64,000 nucleotides of DNA from assembly GCF_036588685.1 (NCBI RefSeq), contig NC_086378.1, forward strand, positions 80,927,127 to 80,991,126, read 5' to 3'. Of the stretch, positions 34,998-47,200 are shown piece after piece (position 1 is the first letter of the stretch; the number at the start of each line of letters is the position of its first letter). The position numbers and the translations under genes were made by a program. Under the pieces are notes generated by a model. That model did no database searches and was not told the origin of the DNA. It saw only the letters and a list, made by a program, of their open reading frames with translations. This DNA is from Mytilus trossulus (taxonomy: Eukaryota; Mollusca; Bivalvia; Mytilida; Mytilidae).

Positions 34998-37900
34998 ATG
35001 TTACTTGATAACACAGTTAAATTGTACAGCCTTAATGTAAATGGCATGCACTCAAGAGAGAAACTTAACAGGGTTTTGACATGGTTAAAATCTCAAAAAA
35101 TATCAATAGCTTTAATACAAGAAACTCATATAGACTTAGATATTGAAAATGAAATAAAAAATCAAACTAACTTTGATGTTTTTTGCAGTAATGGTACATC
35201 AGCAAGCAGGGGGGTCTCGATATTTATAAACAATTTATTGAAGTATGAGATTATAAATCAATTTACAGATAAAGATGGAAGGATTGTTTTATTAAATATC
35301 CAAATTAATGACACAATTTTTTCAATAGTTTGTTTATATGGACCAAACAACACAACTGCAAGAAAGTCATTTTTTAAAAAGGTAGATCTCTTTGTGAAAG
35401 AAAATGGTATTGGAATCCCAATAATTGGGGGAGACTTTAATGAAACATTAAAAAATATTGATAGAATAAGTGCAAGTAACAAACATAAAAACAATAAACC
35501 AGTATCAAGCTTGAAATCGTTGTTAAAAGATAACAATCTTATTGATATTTGGCGAGTTATGAATGAAAATATACAACAGTTTACTTGGAGGAGAAAAGAT
35601 AAATCTCAGGCGAGTAGAATATATCTAATACTGATTGATAGCAATTTAAGACCTCAGATAGATACATGTAAAATTAAACCGGCAACAATTCAGTATACTG
35701 ATCATCTGAGCGTTTGTTTAACATTTAAAACGGGGGCGTCAGAAAAAGGACGTGGGTTCTGGAAACTAAATAACTCTGTCTTAGAAAATAAAGATTATCA
35801 AAGCTTAATTAACAATTTGATAACTAACTGTTTAAATCAATACCAAAATAGAGATACAGACTGTCGTATTTTTTGGGATATATTAAAACTTGAAATTAAA
35901 GAAGCTACTGTAAAATATTGTAAATCAAAAGCTAAAGCCAAAAGAGAAGTCACACACACGTTAGAAAAAGAATTACAGGAAAAGATGGTTGAGAGAGACC
36001 AATTAGATTTATTAAACTCTAATTTGGATGATCGTATTAAAAATTTGGAATCAGAACTGAATAAGATTTATGATGAGAAAGCCATTGGTGCACAAATCAG
36101 AGCCAGAGAAAAATGGATTGAATTAGGAGAAAAAAATAATGCATATTTTTTGGGACTTAAAAAGCAAAGGCAAATTAAAAAATCGATAAATAAGTTATTA
36201 GATGAAAAAAACAATGTCTTAAAAGATCAAAGTAAGATTTTACTTGAGATTAAAAACTACTATGAAAAATTATTTTCATCACAAAATCCTAATGATACAT
36301 TATCCCAAGAATACATTAAAGATTTTAAATTAGAATATAAATTAAATGATGAAGAAAAACTATTGTGTGATGGTTCAGTAACGCTTGAGGAATGTTCTGA
36401 AGCGATAAACAATATGAAATTAAACAAGTCTCCTGGACTTGACGGTCTAACCGTAGAATTTTACAAAACGTTTTGGGAGAAGCTTAAATATCTACTTGTT
36501 AAAGTTTATAAGGGTCATGAAGATAATTTATTGACTTACTCTCAGCGTTCTAGTGTTTTGTCGTTAATATTCAAAAAAGGGGACCCATTAAAATTAGAAA
36601 ATTATAGACCAATTTCATTATTAAACGTCGATCTTAAAATATTGTCCCATGTTCTAGCTCAACGACTAAAAAAAGTTTTACCAAAACTCATAAACACTGA
36701 TCAGTCTGGATACATAAAAAATAGATGTATTGGGTTTAATTTAAGGCAAATACAGGACATTATAGATTATGCAGATATATATAAAATAGAAGGGGCTATT
36801 GTTTTTGTCGATTTTAAAAAAGCATTTGACACGCTTGAATGGAAATTTATGTTAGACACTTTAGATCACTTTGGATTCAATGAATCATTCAAAAATTGGG
36901 TTAAAACTTTGTATACTGGTATTCAAACATGTATGATTAATAATGGGTGGATTTCAGAAATGTTTAAGAATTCAAGAGGGATTAGACAGGGGTGTCCTTT
37001 ATCTGCTTTACTTTTTGTCATATCCGTTGAAATATTGGCACTAAGACTTCGAAATAACGAAGATATAAAAGGATTTCAGATAAAATTTGATAGAAAAACA
37101 CATTGTATTAAAATAAGCCAATTAGCTGATGACACAACTTTATTTTTTAATGATAAAAATGATATCGAACTAGCATTGAATGAAATTGAAATCTTCGGAT
37201 CTTATTCCGGATTAATTATAAATAAAAATAAAACAGAAGGGATATGGATAGGAAAACTCAAAAATAGTAAAGACAAAATAGCAAATATTAACTGGACAGA
37301 TAAACCTGTAAAAGCTTTAGGGATTTATTTTGGACATAATAATGAAGAATGTGAGAAATTAAATTTTGAAACTAAAATAGATAAAATGGATAAACTATTT
37401 ATTCTTTGGAAAAAGAGAAATCTGACTATTTTAGGTAAAATCTTAATAATTAAATCATTAATTATTCCACTCTTTACCTTTTTAGCTAGCTCATGCGTAT
37501 GTCCAGAAAAATATAAAAAAGAAATAGAAAGAAAATGTTTCAAATTTATCTGGAATGACAAACCAGATAAAGTTAAAAGAAATACGATGATAGGTAGTTA
37601 TGAAATCGGGGTTTAGATATGATTGACATTGAAAGTCACTTTGCATCACTAAAAGCATCATGGATAGGTAGAATCTTACATACAGATATGGCCAGATGGC
37701 AACTTATACCTTTAAATTATTTACAATGCGCAGGAAAAAATTGCCTAGCAGTTTATTTGAATATGGATTATAATAAAGTTGATCAATATCTACCTAATAT
37801 TCCAATATTTTATAAAAATGTGTTAAAAAGCTGGATGAAATTAGGAGGAGGACAGACAGATATACCAACAACCTTTTACGAAACCAGAAAACAAATTATT

Positions 37901-38794
37901 TGGGGGAATAAATACATTAAATTTAATAACAAATGTCTTTTTTTCCAAAATTGGATAAAAGGTAATTTAATTTATATAAATGATATTTTAAATGAAGATG
38001 GCGAAATTTCACAAGATGTAATTTTGCAAAAAAATGAAAATAAATCCAACTGGATAGCTGAGTTAACATCCCTAAAAAAAGCAATTCCAAAAGATTGGCT
38101 ACAATGTCTTAGATCAGAGAATTCAACAAGAAGTATAGTCAATGTAAAAAGACAATGTTTGTCAATAAATGGTAAATATATTGACATTTCATTTTTGACA
38201 AATAAGTTATTATATAACAGATTAGTAAAGAAAAAAATTGTGAAACCTATTGGTATAAATGTATGGTTAAATGTATTACCATTACAGACAGAATTTCATT
38301 TGAAACCATTGTACAACTTTATTTTTTACTATTTAGAAGAAAATAAATTAAAGATGTATCGATGGAAACTTTTACAAAGCATTTTACCAACCAAAAAGTT
38401 ATTATTTAGATGGAAGGTAACAGACAATGATTTATGTAATAAATGCTTTACTGAAGAAGATTATCAACATTACTTTATGTCATGTTCTTTTTTGCACGAT
38501 TTTTGAAGAAAAATTCATAATTTATTGCAAAAAGTAAATATAGAAAAAGATGTCACATTGAAAGATATTGTTTTTGGCTATAAAATATCTGATAAATATT
38601 ACTTTGGCTTTAACTTTCTTATAACTATTATTGGGTTTTCAATTTATAAATCCTACTATGGATCTGATCAGAAAATGAAAAGACTTGATGTTTTTTGTCT
38701 ATTCATTAGAGAATTTACAAAACGAATGTATTATTCAAAGAAGTTAAAAGAAGATAATTTTTTAGTTAATGATAAGAAACATTTATTAGATTGA
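34998..38794 (+). pseudogene. LINE ORF2: endonuclease and reverse transcriptase, two lesions
   Basis: The start ATG is at 34998. Residues 1-235 form an APE-type endonuclease (SLNVNGM, IQETHID, GGDFNE near 144, DHLSV). Residues ~470-730 form the reverse transcriptase (KSPGLDGLTVEFY, YRPISLLN, FVDFKKAFDTLEW, GIRQGCPLSALLF, LADDTTLF active site near 708). The frame ends at TAG 37614-37616, just after a GGGG run, and resumes in another frame at 37619 (MIDIESHFASLKASWIGRIL), so one base appears lost. A second break is an in-frame TGA at 38504-38506, where related LINEs usually have Trp; the frame then continues to 38794. The endonuclease SRID-type motif reads SRIY, so a catalytic Asp is probably gone. 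Not functional as it stands. Confidence 0.85.
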
Positions 38795-38929
38795 TGTTTT
38801 ATTTATTAATATATAATAGAATTGAAATTTATATGTATTCTTCACAAGGTGCTTGGACTTGTTGAAGACAATGTAACAAGCAACTGATGGAAATAAAGGA
38901 ATTCTAAAAATAAAAAAAGATAACTGCTG

Positions 38930-39883
38930 CACTATTTTTTTACTTGTGGGGTGCTTACGTTGTGTAACTAGAATAAATCAATGTAAGGGCTTGTATATCC
39001 TTTAAAATCAAGACATGACAGAAGGACAAAAACAAATATGCAGTTTTACCTTAAAATATTATCAAAAGCAATGTTGCTAAACTATATAACAAGTATTTGA
39101 ACCTCATCAAGTCTCAAATTTTTGTGCTTTTTTCATATTTGTTTTATCGGTGTGAGAATAATATTCCTCCTCACCAGTGAAATATATGTTCTCGATAAAT
39201 TATTGGTCAAAATTGATTTAAGGTGGCTCGAGCCTATTCGAAGTTTTTTTTTCAGAAGTGCCGTATTGTTTTGTTATTTTAATCTTTATAGATAGTAATT
39301 CAAATTGGTCGAATATAATAAGTGGTCCCGGACCATCCAAGCTCAAAATATTACTTTCAAAGAGGTATGTAAAATGGACCGTTTTTCAATAAAATAATAG
39401 GGAAAATAGAGGTGTTGACATATTTTTATCGGAGTATAAAAAAAGATTCTGTAACACTTGGTTCAAAAATGTAATATAAAAATCAGAAATATTGCTTCAA
39501 AAAAATGAGCTAATAAAAAAAACATAAGTCACCGTTAAGGAAAAATAAGAATTTTGCCTTAAAACCGAAAATTTAGGCGGGAAAATGGTGAAATTGGGAG
39601 AAATGTCATTTTGAGCCTTTCACTGACACACATAACAACGATAATATTTTTAAGTGAAAAAGAGTACAACAATTTAACATTTTTAATCAATCAAAATATT
39701 TAAAAAATAATATTGAATTTAAGACAGAAACTTTTCGAGAACATGCTTATTCATGCGTGAAATTATGCGCATTCAAATAGTCCCGATCCATCTAAAAGAC
39801 GTCAAATTTGCATGGTTTCTTCTAAATTTCTAATTGTGATGTCATAAAAAAAGGCGAAATTGCATCAAGTGTTGAAATTAGTT
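38930..39883. other. Intergenic, no firm feature
   Basis: A block at about 39216-39840 starts TTTAAGGTGGCTCGAGCC and contains two related segments, GTGGTCCCGGACCATCCAAG (39322) and AGTCCCGATCCATCTAAAAG (39779). It may be an unrecognised repeat; no ends were fixed. Confidence 0.35.
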
Positions 39884-40236
39884 ATCAAAAGTACCAGGAT
39901 TATAATTTTATACGCCAGAGGCGCGTTTCGTCTACATAAGACTCATCAGTGACGCTCAGATCAAAATAGTTAAAAAGCCAAATAAATACAAAGTTGAAGA
40001 GCATTGAGGATCCAAAATTCCAAAAAGTTGTGCCAAATACGGCTAAGGTAATCTACTCCTGGGGTAAGAAAATCCTTAGTTTTTCGAAAAATTCAAAGTT
40101 TTGTAAACAGAAAATTTATAAAAATTACCATATAATTGATATTCATGTCAACACCGAAGTGCTGACTACTGGGCTGGTGATACCCTCGGGGACGAAACGT
40201 CCACCAGCAGTGGCATCGACCCAGTGGTGTAAATAG
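39884..40236 (-). repeat. Dispersed family E element, full-length relative of the satellite
   Basis: About 350 bp, flanked by GTTATCA at both ends (39884 and 40227). On the minus strand it has the same block order as the 350-bp satellite: a CCACTGGGTCGATGCCACTG block, a hairpin with TTCG loop (about 40148-40167), a TTTTCTTACCCCAGG region, and a hammerhead-like core ending CGCCTCTGGCGTA. Overall divergence is high, but the order and hairpins are kept. It resembles a repeat I recall as common in mussels. Confidence 0.7.
39911..39949 (-). ncRNA. Hammerhead-ribozyme-like motif
   Basis: Minus strand, 5' to 3': CTGATGA, stem II GTCT, loop TATGT, AGAC, then GAAA, stem III CGC, loop, GCG, then TA. 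This reproduces the hammerhead catalytic core (CUGANGA, stem II, GAAA, A15.1-U16.1 pairing, cleavage after H17 = A). The bases on either side (GAGCGTCA before, TAAAATTATA after) do not form a clear stem I, so self-cleavage is uncertain. Type I topology would apply. Confidence 0.55.
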
Positions 40237-41181
40237 TTATCAACAAAGACGAAACACCTGATGTAAAGAATAAAGTATTATCTGCAAGGCTAAATCAGAT
40301 AAAACAGTTATAATCCTTATTTTTATCTTTCAAATGACTTACAAACATGTCCGTATTTTTTTAATCCTTATAATTGTAACTTCATGTAAGTCCAGATCGC
40401 ACAGTTAATGGACGATATTCAGAACAGGAAGTGATTGAATCAATTCGTTTCATAGATCTGTAAAAATAATCGTTAACGTATATAGAGTGTCTTTTTTTTT
40501 TTAATAATTTTACATACTTTTAAAAAAAAAAAAATCACATTTGTTAGTTGATACAGAGAGTAGTGTAGTATTTCGAGATAAACGTTGATTGGTTTAGTTA
40601 ATACTTCTTGCATTAATCAGTTTTTGTAAAAATTGTGAAAATTGAGAAATGAAAAGTCGACACAAACAATTCAATTTGGACTGTTTGTTCATAGTGTAGC
40701 TTATTTATCTAATGACTTATAATGTGTAATTAGATTTTTCTTTCCGATGACATCAAGTATTGTTACTAGGAACACATGTTTGAAAATTAATTTCGTATGT
40801 ATGTTAACATTCTCAATTGACTAAAATTTACCATTTGTCATCAAATTTATTGAAATCCTAATAAATTTGTTCAGAGATTCAAAGTGATTAAAAGTGAAGT
40901 TCTATATAATCATAGAATATATATATTTGTTATCCCAGTTTTAAACTAGCTAATTTCGACAATGACTTTTATAAAATATCTATATTTAATATTTTTCGTA
41001 AATCAATCCAATTTTTTTTTTATCAGATATGGATATTATTTCTTAATGACTATATTTCATATTTAGTACATCAAGTTGACGTATTCTTGAAGATTTGATA
41101 AGGGACTTTCAGTTTTGAATTTGCCTCGGATTTCTTTTTCTCTGTGATTTAACTTTTTTCTAGATATAGTAATAAAGGCGG
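40237..41181. other. Upstream of lectin gene 3
   Basis: AT-rich. A family B fragment in reverse lies at 41095-41155 (GATAAGGGACTTTCAGTTTT, then TTTCTCTGTGATTTAACTTT), directly before exon 1. There is no visible homology to the upstream regions of genes 1 and 2. Confidence 0.4.
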
Positions 41182-41239
41182 ATGAAGATAGTACCATTTC
41201 ACCATGTTATTATTTTCGTACATGTTATCAACATTGGAG
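41182..41239 (+). CDS. Lectin gene 3, exon 1 (signal peptide)
   Basis: The ATG at 41182 encodes MKIVPFHHVIIFVHVINIG and ends phase 1 at GGTATGT. It was chosen over the ATG at 41204 because only this frame leaves phase 1 for exon 2 with a hydrophobic leader. Confidence 0.7.
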
Positions 41240-44200
41240 GTATGTATTAAACAAACGATTTTTGAGAGGATGATGTAATTTTTTTTTTAATACTTTCGTG
41301 CAGGTTGTAGATCAAATGATATTTATTTTAATACTTATAGTTCTTAAAACTTGGTGATTTTGTAAAACAAAGTTTCTACTTCATAAAAAACGGTTGATCA
41401 GTGTTCCAGTCTCTTGGAATTTATTCGGAGTTTGGTATTTTTTATTATTTTCTTTTGACCTTATATTACAATGTTAATAGTTATCAAAGGTACCAGGATT
41501 ATAACTATTTTAGTGTTGTCTTTTGCTATTTTTTTATTCAATTTTACCCTGTTGGAAATCTATAGTATGCATTAAATACATCCAAGTAAAAAAAAAGCTT
41601 TATCCCACCACTTTGATGAATTCAGAATAACATTGCTCAATAATCATCATTCCCGAAACTATTAATTTTGAAACAAATCTATATAAATAATGATTTTCCA
41701 TAAAATTCTTGGATAAACGCTCATAAAACATTACTAACAGGTAACAATCTTTTATTGTATTATAGGTTTTAATATATCTACATGTACAGTTGGAAGGCCA
41801 TACGTTGATAACTCATATCATGCATGTTACTGGTTGGTCAAAACTCTCCAGAGTTTTAAGGACAGCTTGAACATTTGCCAGAATGACAATGGAAGTCTAG
41901 CCGTTATTCCGAACACCAAAGTTCTTGATTTTCTTAATACATTTAGAAAAGATGTCGGGTAAACCATATATTATAGCAATTTGTTCAATATGCTCAACTG
42001 AAATTTTAAACCTAATATTTTTAAATAATTAAGACAGGAAATGAGAAATGTCAGTAACAACAATTGAAAGGTTTCAGTTGTGCTGTAGCTCTGTTAGTTA
42101 GTATGGAGCATATAATTTTATTTGACACTTTTACGTGCAGTTTTAGTTTTTGTATGACGTTTATTACCACTGAACTAGTACAGTATTTTTGAAGGGGACA
42201 GCTGAATCACGCCTCCAATTGTGTCCTTTTCTTTGTTGAAGACCTACTTGTTGTTTTTTGTTGTTTTCTGCGCTTTGGTCGGGTTGTTGTCTCTTTGGCA
42301 CATATCCCGTTTCCATTCTCTATTTTATTGACAAAGACCCAAAGCTACAGGTTGAACTAATTTTATCATTAAAAAGAACATTGAAAGGGTTGTCTGTTTA
42401 TTTCCAGTTAAAATAAAACCAAAGATCTGCTTTCGAAAAGTTATTTAATCATTCTACATCTGAATAGTATAAAGGCTGTTATCATCGGATATTTGCTATT
42501 CTTTATATACCATTTTGTTATTGCTTTCTCAAACGCTTAATATATTTGATTTTCTGAGTTCTTGCTAATTTCTTTTCTTTACATGCATGTGATCAGACGG
42601 GTTCTATATGCAGGAGTACATTGAGCTCCCATAGAAATATGATAAATATGAGATTTGGGAAGGTACCCATTTGCAGAACTGGTCTTTAGGATGATGATCA
42701 CTATATAGTATGGGAATGAAAATACTAAAGAAGAATATTTGATGGGAACGTTTGAAGCCAAACTATGCTGGTTTCTGTATGTCCCTATTGGTCTTAAGCT
42801 TAAACTCATAATTACTTTCAAAAGTCTTTATACGCTTCTTTTTGATGTGTTTATTTTCAAATATGTTGTCATGAGCGTTTATAATCGAGGTTAATCCAGA
42901 AAAAACTTTTCAGGGTCGATAAATGTTTTAGTGGCATTCTCGTTTTAGGAAACAACTCTAATTTACTTCAAGGGACGGAAAGGTGGCGGGGGAGTGTGTT
43001 TAAAAAGAAATCTGATCCCGAAATTGATGAAAAAACTTATTGTAGTCAAACACCAAACTAAATATACTGAATGCAAATTCCAGCCATATCTAAAAGTGTT
43101 CAATTTTGAAAAAAAGATAAACTGATTGATGGCGTCGAAAAACTATATAAATGCGGGGAGAGGGGTGGGGTCTGACTCAGAAAACAAACCATACAGACCT
43201 CGCCCTATCCCCTGAAATTAAATGCATCCATATGATACCAGATTCAACCCATATTATTTTCTTAATTATCATGTACCAAGTCAGTAATATGACAGTTGTT
43301 TTTGTAGAATTTCAGTGTTTCTACTGTTCCATTGTTTTGCTCTTATAGTTGATGTGTTTCCTTCGATTTAGGTTTGTGACCCAAATTTGTTTTTGTTTAA
43401 TCGATTGATAACTATTGAACAGCAGTATACTACTGTTGCCTTTATTTATACATAATATCAAGTATACTGCAAAATAATGTAATATACATAATAATGTAGT
43501 AAATTTACATTCATTTAATATGATAACGTTGATGTATATGTTTGTAAAATTCTCATGTTCCACAGTCTTTGGTTGTTTTTCTCAAATAAACCGTGAACAT
43601 ATACATTACCATCCGGTATCAGAGGACTACTTCAAAATTCAATACATACTGATTTAAAGAAACTAAAGGGTCTGATAATATTAACAAACGCATCATAGAA
43701 AACAGGAGACGGTTTCACAAACAAAAAAAACCTTACAATTAAGATTTATCCTAAGTATACTAAATTGTTCATGACTTAAGATCAATCTTAGTCGGAAGTT
43801 TTTTTGTGAAACCGACTCTAGGGTTAAAATGTGTACATCAGCTGTGCGTTTCGTCTACAAAACTTGCCAACAGACAAACCAGTGACTCTCGAATCAATGA
43901 GGTTTAAAAGCTTAAATAAAGTACAAATTTGAAGAGCATTGCGCATTCCGACAAGGTTTGAAAATACAGCTAGGGTTATTTATTCCACAGGTATTAAAGT
44001 GTTATGGCTATCTGGTAACCCTATGTTACCTTTGATTTTATAAAACGGACTTCGTTCACCGTGATTTATTGATTTTTTTTTTCATTTTGCAGAAATGAGT
44101 TTGGAACCTTTTATATTGGTTATAAAACGGTCAATGGTTTACTTGCAACGCTTGATGGAAAAGAACAGACATGGGCAGCATGGGAGACTGGAGAACCAGA

Positions 44201-47200
44201 CGACGATGGCCCATGTGTATCCTCTAGTTTAGAAAATGGTAAATTCTGGGATGAAAAGTGCACTAGTTCATCTATGGCAATTTGTCAACGTTCGGGTAAG
44301 ATTTTTGTATATATTCTAAAATTCATTTCGCCTTGTCCAATGTTTTAGAACAATCAGAATAATATTATACAGTGACACCCACTGAAAATTAAAAGATTCT
44401 AAAATGTATAAAATACACACGGGGAAAGACAGTAATAAGACAGCAAACCTTCTAGTCAATATAATTGAAAATATGAATGTAATAGGACTGATACGATATC
44501 CATCAATAATAAAGTTTCTACACAATTCATTCATGTTAGATTTACAAACAAAGCAAAGACTGCAAAAGAAACAAAACAGTCAGCATATTCAGGTGTTACA
44601 TTTTATGTATATGGATGTGTTTCTGTTTTAACATGAATATCAATTATGCGGTCATTTTTATAAAGAGGTAGGGCCAATATGCCGAGGATTTTTTTCACAA
44701 TGGGGCCAATTTCAAAAAGTGCCAACAGAGTAAAATTTACTATAAAAATTAAAAATAAAAATGCTTTTTGATCAATATATCGATTTACATATAGTATGAT
44801 ATGTGTGATCAATAGTTAATTAAACCCTAAAAAAGGATGAAAGTCCAATATCCGGATTTTCGGGAGTTTTTATGTGGAAAAAACAGGGAATCCCCCAAGA
44901 AGAACATTTCAAACCAAAAAAAAAGTTATCCTTTTTATGACTGTTGTTATTCTTACTACTTTTTACGTCAAAAATGAAATTGGTTTAGTGTGTCCTTATT
45001 ACATAAAAAACAACTTTCTAAAGACAAAAACGTAACATCGATAAATTGTACCAATATAGCTTCTAAATAAGTGTCATAATGATAAGAATCGCCGTAGCTC
45101 CACCAGTAGAGCACAGAACTACTAATAGTTGACGGTTTTTAAGAAAGGGTTCGAACCTCGCTCAGATCTTTTGCATTTTTTTGTGCTGTTATATTAAATT
45201 TTAAAGTTTCTATCATATTTTTTCAGATGTTTGCTTGATTCATAGAGTCATTCTGGTTAATTTTGACTATTCAGTTAGTTAACTTGTATCACCAGCCCAG
45301 TAGCCAGTACTTCGGTACTGGCATGAAAATACGGATTTATTGTGTTATTAAAATTTACTGTTACAAACTATTAGAAATTATTATAAATTAAGGAATGTAT
45401 CTCCCTCATGCAAAGCTCTGATTCCTTTCACGGATTTGGCTAAACTTTTTGGACCTTTTGGATTATAGCTTTTCATCTTTTATATAAGCTTTGGATTTCA
45501 AATATTTTGGCCACGAGCATCACTGAAGAGACATGTATTGTCGAAATGCGCATCTGGTGTAAGAAAATTGGTACCGTTAATTTTATTACTACCACTGGGT
45601 CGATGCCTCTGCTGGTGGACTATTAGTCCCCGAGGGTATCACCAGCTCAGTAGCCAGTACTTCGGTACTGGCACGAAAATACGGATTTATTGTGTTATTA
45701 AAATTTACTGTTACAAACTATTAGAAATTATTATAAATTAAGGAATGTATCTCCCTCGTGCAAAGCTCTGATTCCTTTCACGGATTTGGCTAAACTTTTT
45801 GGACCTTTTGGATTATAGCTCTTCATCTTTTATATAAGCTTTGGATTTCAAATATTTTGGCCACGACTATCACTGAAGAGACATGTATTGTCGAAATGCG
45901 CATCTGGTGCAAGAAAATTGGTACCGTTAATTTTATTACTACCACTGGGTCGATGCCTCTGCTGGTGGACTATTAGTCCCCGAGGGTATCACCAGCCCAG
46001 TAGCCAGTACTTCGGTACTGGCATGAAAATACGGATTTATTGTGTTATTAAAATTTACTGTTACAAACTATTAGAAATTATTATAAATTAAGGAATGTAT
46101 CTCCCTCATGCAAAGCTCTGATTCCTTTCACGGATTTGGCTAAACTTTTTGGACCTTTTGGATTATAGCTTTTCATCTTTTATATAAGCTTTGGATTTCA
46201 AATATTTTGGCCACGAGCATCACTGAAGAGACATGTATTGTCGAAATGCGCATCTGGTGCAAGAAAATTGGTACCGTTAATTTTATTACTACCACTGGGT
46301 CGATGCCTCTGCTGGTGGACTATTAGTCCCCGAGGGTATCACCAGCCCAGTAGCCAGTACTTCGGTACTGGCACGAAAATACGGATTTATTGTGTTATTA
46401 AAATTTACTGTTACAAACTATTAGAAATTATTATAAATTAAGGAATGTATCTCCCTCGTGCAAAGCTCTGATTCCTTTCACGGATTTGGCTAAACTTTTT
46501 GGACCTTTTGGATTATAGCTCTTCATCTTTTATATAAGCTTTGGATTTCAAATATTTTGGCCACGACTATCACTGAAGAGACATGTATTGTCGAAATGCG
46601 CATCTGGTGCAAGAAAATTGGTACCGTTAATTTTATTACTACCACTGGGTCGATGCCTCTGCTGGTGGACTATTAGTCCCCGAGGGTATCACCAGCCCAG
46701 TAGCCAGTACTTCGGTACTGGCATGAAAATACGGATTTATTGTGTTATTAAAATTTACTGTTACAAACTATTAGAAATTATTATAAATTAAGGAATGTAT
46801 CTCCCTCATGCAAAGCTCTGATTCCTTTCACGGATTTGGCTAAACTTTTTGGACCTTTTGGATTATAGCTCTTCATCTTTTATATAAGCTTTGGATTTCA
46901 AATATTTTGGCCACGAGCATCACTGAAGAGACATGTATTGTCGAAATGCGCATCTGGTGCAAGAAAATTGGTACCGTTAATTTTATTACTACCACTGGGT
47001 CGATGCCTCTGCTGGTGGACTATTAGTCCCCGAGGGTATCACCAGCCCAGTAGCCAGTACTTCGGTACTGGCATGAAAATACGGATTTATTGTGTTATTA
47101 AAATTTACTGTTACAAACTATTAGAAATTATTATAAATTAAGGAATGTATCTCCCTCATGCAAAGCTCTGATTCCTTTCACGGATTTGGCTAAACTTTTT

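Larger units (their letters stand above)
33657..38915 (+). mobile_element. LINE (non-LTR) retrotransposon, degenerate
   Basis: A two-ORF non-LTR element with endonuclease and reverse transcriptase domains. Proposed bounds come from a 14-bp direct repeat AAAGATAACTGCTG at 33643-33656 and 38916-38929, read as the target-site duplication; the A-rich 3' end (AATTCTAAAAATAAAAAA) precedes the right copy. Order inside: a short 5' ORF interrupted by a fold-back element, a ~180-bp spacer, the ORF2 reading frame broken twice, and a ~120-bp 3' UTR. The 5' end may be truncated, as is common for LINEs. The RT motifs resemble the L1/Tx1 group, but the clade is inferred. Confidence 0.65.

Noticed and set aside
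40173..40215. A second hammerhead on the + strand of the dispersed family E copy (CTGGTGA ... GAAA)
   Set aside because: The core has G in place of the invariant A6, and stem II does not close next to the core; the nested hairpin explanation is simpler.
45086..45170. Functional tRNA gene
   Set aside because: Only the D stem and B box are intact; anticodon and acceptor stems do not pair.
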